A stretch of 5,752 bases of DNA from an uncultured Pseudomonadota bacterium (lineage in GTDB: Bacteria > Myxococcota > UBA796): the NCBI GenBank assembly GCA_913040875.1, contig CAJWHX010000245.1, positions 1 through 5,752 on the forward strand, written 5' to 3'. Positions 5,494 to 5,752 of the stretch are shown here, one piece after another. The translations under genes and the position numbers were made by a program. The first letter of the stretch is position 1. The number at the start of each line of letters is the position of its first letter. Below the pieces are notes generated by a model that made no database searches, was not told where the DNA came from, and saw only the letters and a list, made by a program, of their open reading frames with translations.

Positions 5494-5752
5494 ATGATCT
5501 ACTTTTTAGCACTTATAAGTCTCGCGAATGCTCAGGAAATGATGCAATCAGAGTCTATTCAGGTTGATGCCTTCGTTGAGCGATTAGAGGCTGACCCAGT
5601 CTCGGCTGGAACTTGGAATCTGCTCAATTCATCCATCAGCCATACATTTGCTGGACGTATGAGCATGACAACTCGGTGGATAGAAGAATCTAAACTCAGC
5701 CCAAAAGTATTGGAAGCAATGCACAATGAAGTCCTCTACATCTATCCAAATT
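5494..5752 (+). CDS. Secreted protein of unknown function, N-terminal part
   Basis: The frame is open from ATG 5494 to the window end (86 residues seen), so the gene continues outside. The N-terminus MIYFLALISLANA followed by QE looks like a very short signal peptide with an ANA cleavage site and no basic residue. The rest is a soluble, mixed-charge sequence (for example VERLEADPVSAGTW, then SISHTFAGRMSMTTRWIEE and SPKVLEAMHNEVLYIYP) with no motif I recognise. It is divergent from the lysozyme gene and might share regulation with it. An exported protein is likely; I assign no activity. Confidence 0.7.
   Translation, partial: MIYFLALISLANAQEMMQSESIQVDAFVERLEADPVSAGTWNLLNSSISHTFAGRMSMTTRWIEESKLSPKVLEAMHNEVLYIYPN

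Overview
The window looks like part of a Gram-negative bacterial genome of moderate GC content. It encodes three consecutive lipoproteins, c-type cytochromes with seven CxxCH haem sites in total, and a calcium-binding thrombospondin type 3 (TSP3) segment. Acidic linkers after very short lipoprotein signals, together with the TSP3 and multihaem content, suggest a Myxococcota-like or other former deltaproteobacterial lineage. That placement is inference; no marker gene is present.

Layout. 1-360 (+): the C-terminal end of a protein of short leucine-rich-like repeats, with a disrupted or unresolved 5' part. 361-459: a short convergent gap with two small inverted repeats. 460-4413 (-): a compact operon read right to left. 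It runs from a thioredoxin-like selenolipoprotein (4413-3688) to a dihaem lipoprotein (3704-2583) to a pentahaem lipoprotein (2586-460), with 17-base and 4-base overlaps. 4414-4541: a promoter region in which a perfect 16-bp palindrome covers the predicted -10 box. 4542-5255 (-): a GH25 lysozyme-like hydrolase with an N-terminal membrane segment. 5256-5493: a divergent intergenic region with overlapping promoter candidates and a tandem 15-mer. 5494-5752 (+): the start of an unrecognised secreted protein.

The main discovery is the selenoprotein. Two same-frame open stretches (4413-4036 and 4032-3688) are separated by a single TGA. Read through as selenocysteine, they give one thioredoxin-fold lipoprotein with a Sec-Ser-Gly-Cys redox motif exactly where the family has CxxC. 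The mRNA just after the UGA folds into a hairpin whose tip reads GC-AGGU, like the E. coli fdhF SECIS element. Conventional annotation would break this gene into a truncated TSP3 lipoprotein and a spurious 110-residue ORF starting at a GTG.

Working model (inference): a repressor at the palindrome controls an extracytoplasmic redox module. The Sec-thioredoxin acts on thiols or disulfides, possibly those of the co-encoded cytochromes or a peroxide-type substrate. The dihaem and pentahaem lipoproteins carry electrons at the cell surface or in the periplasm.
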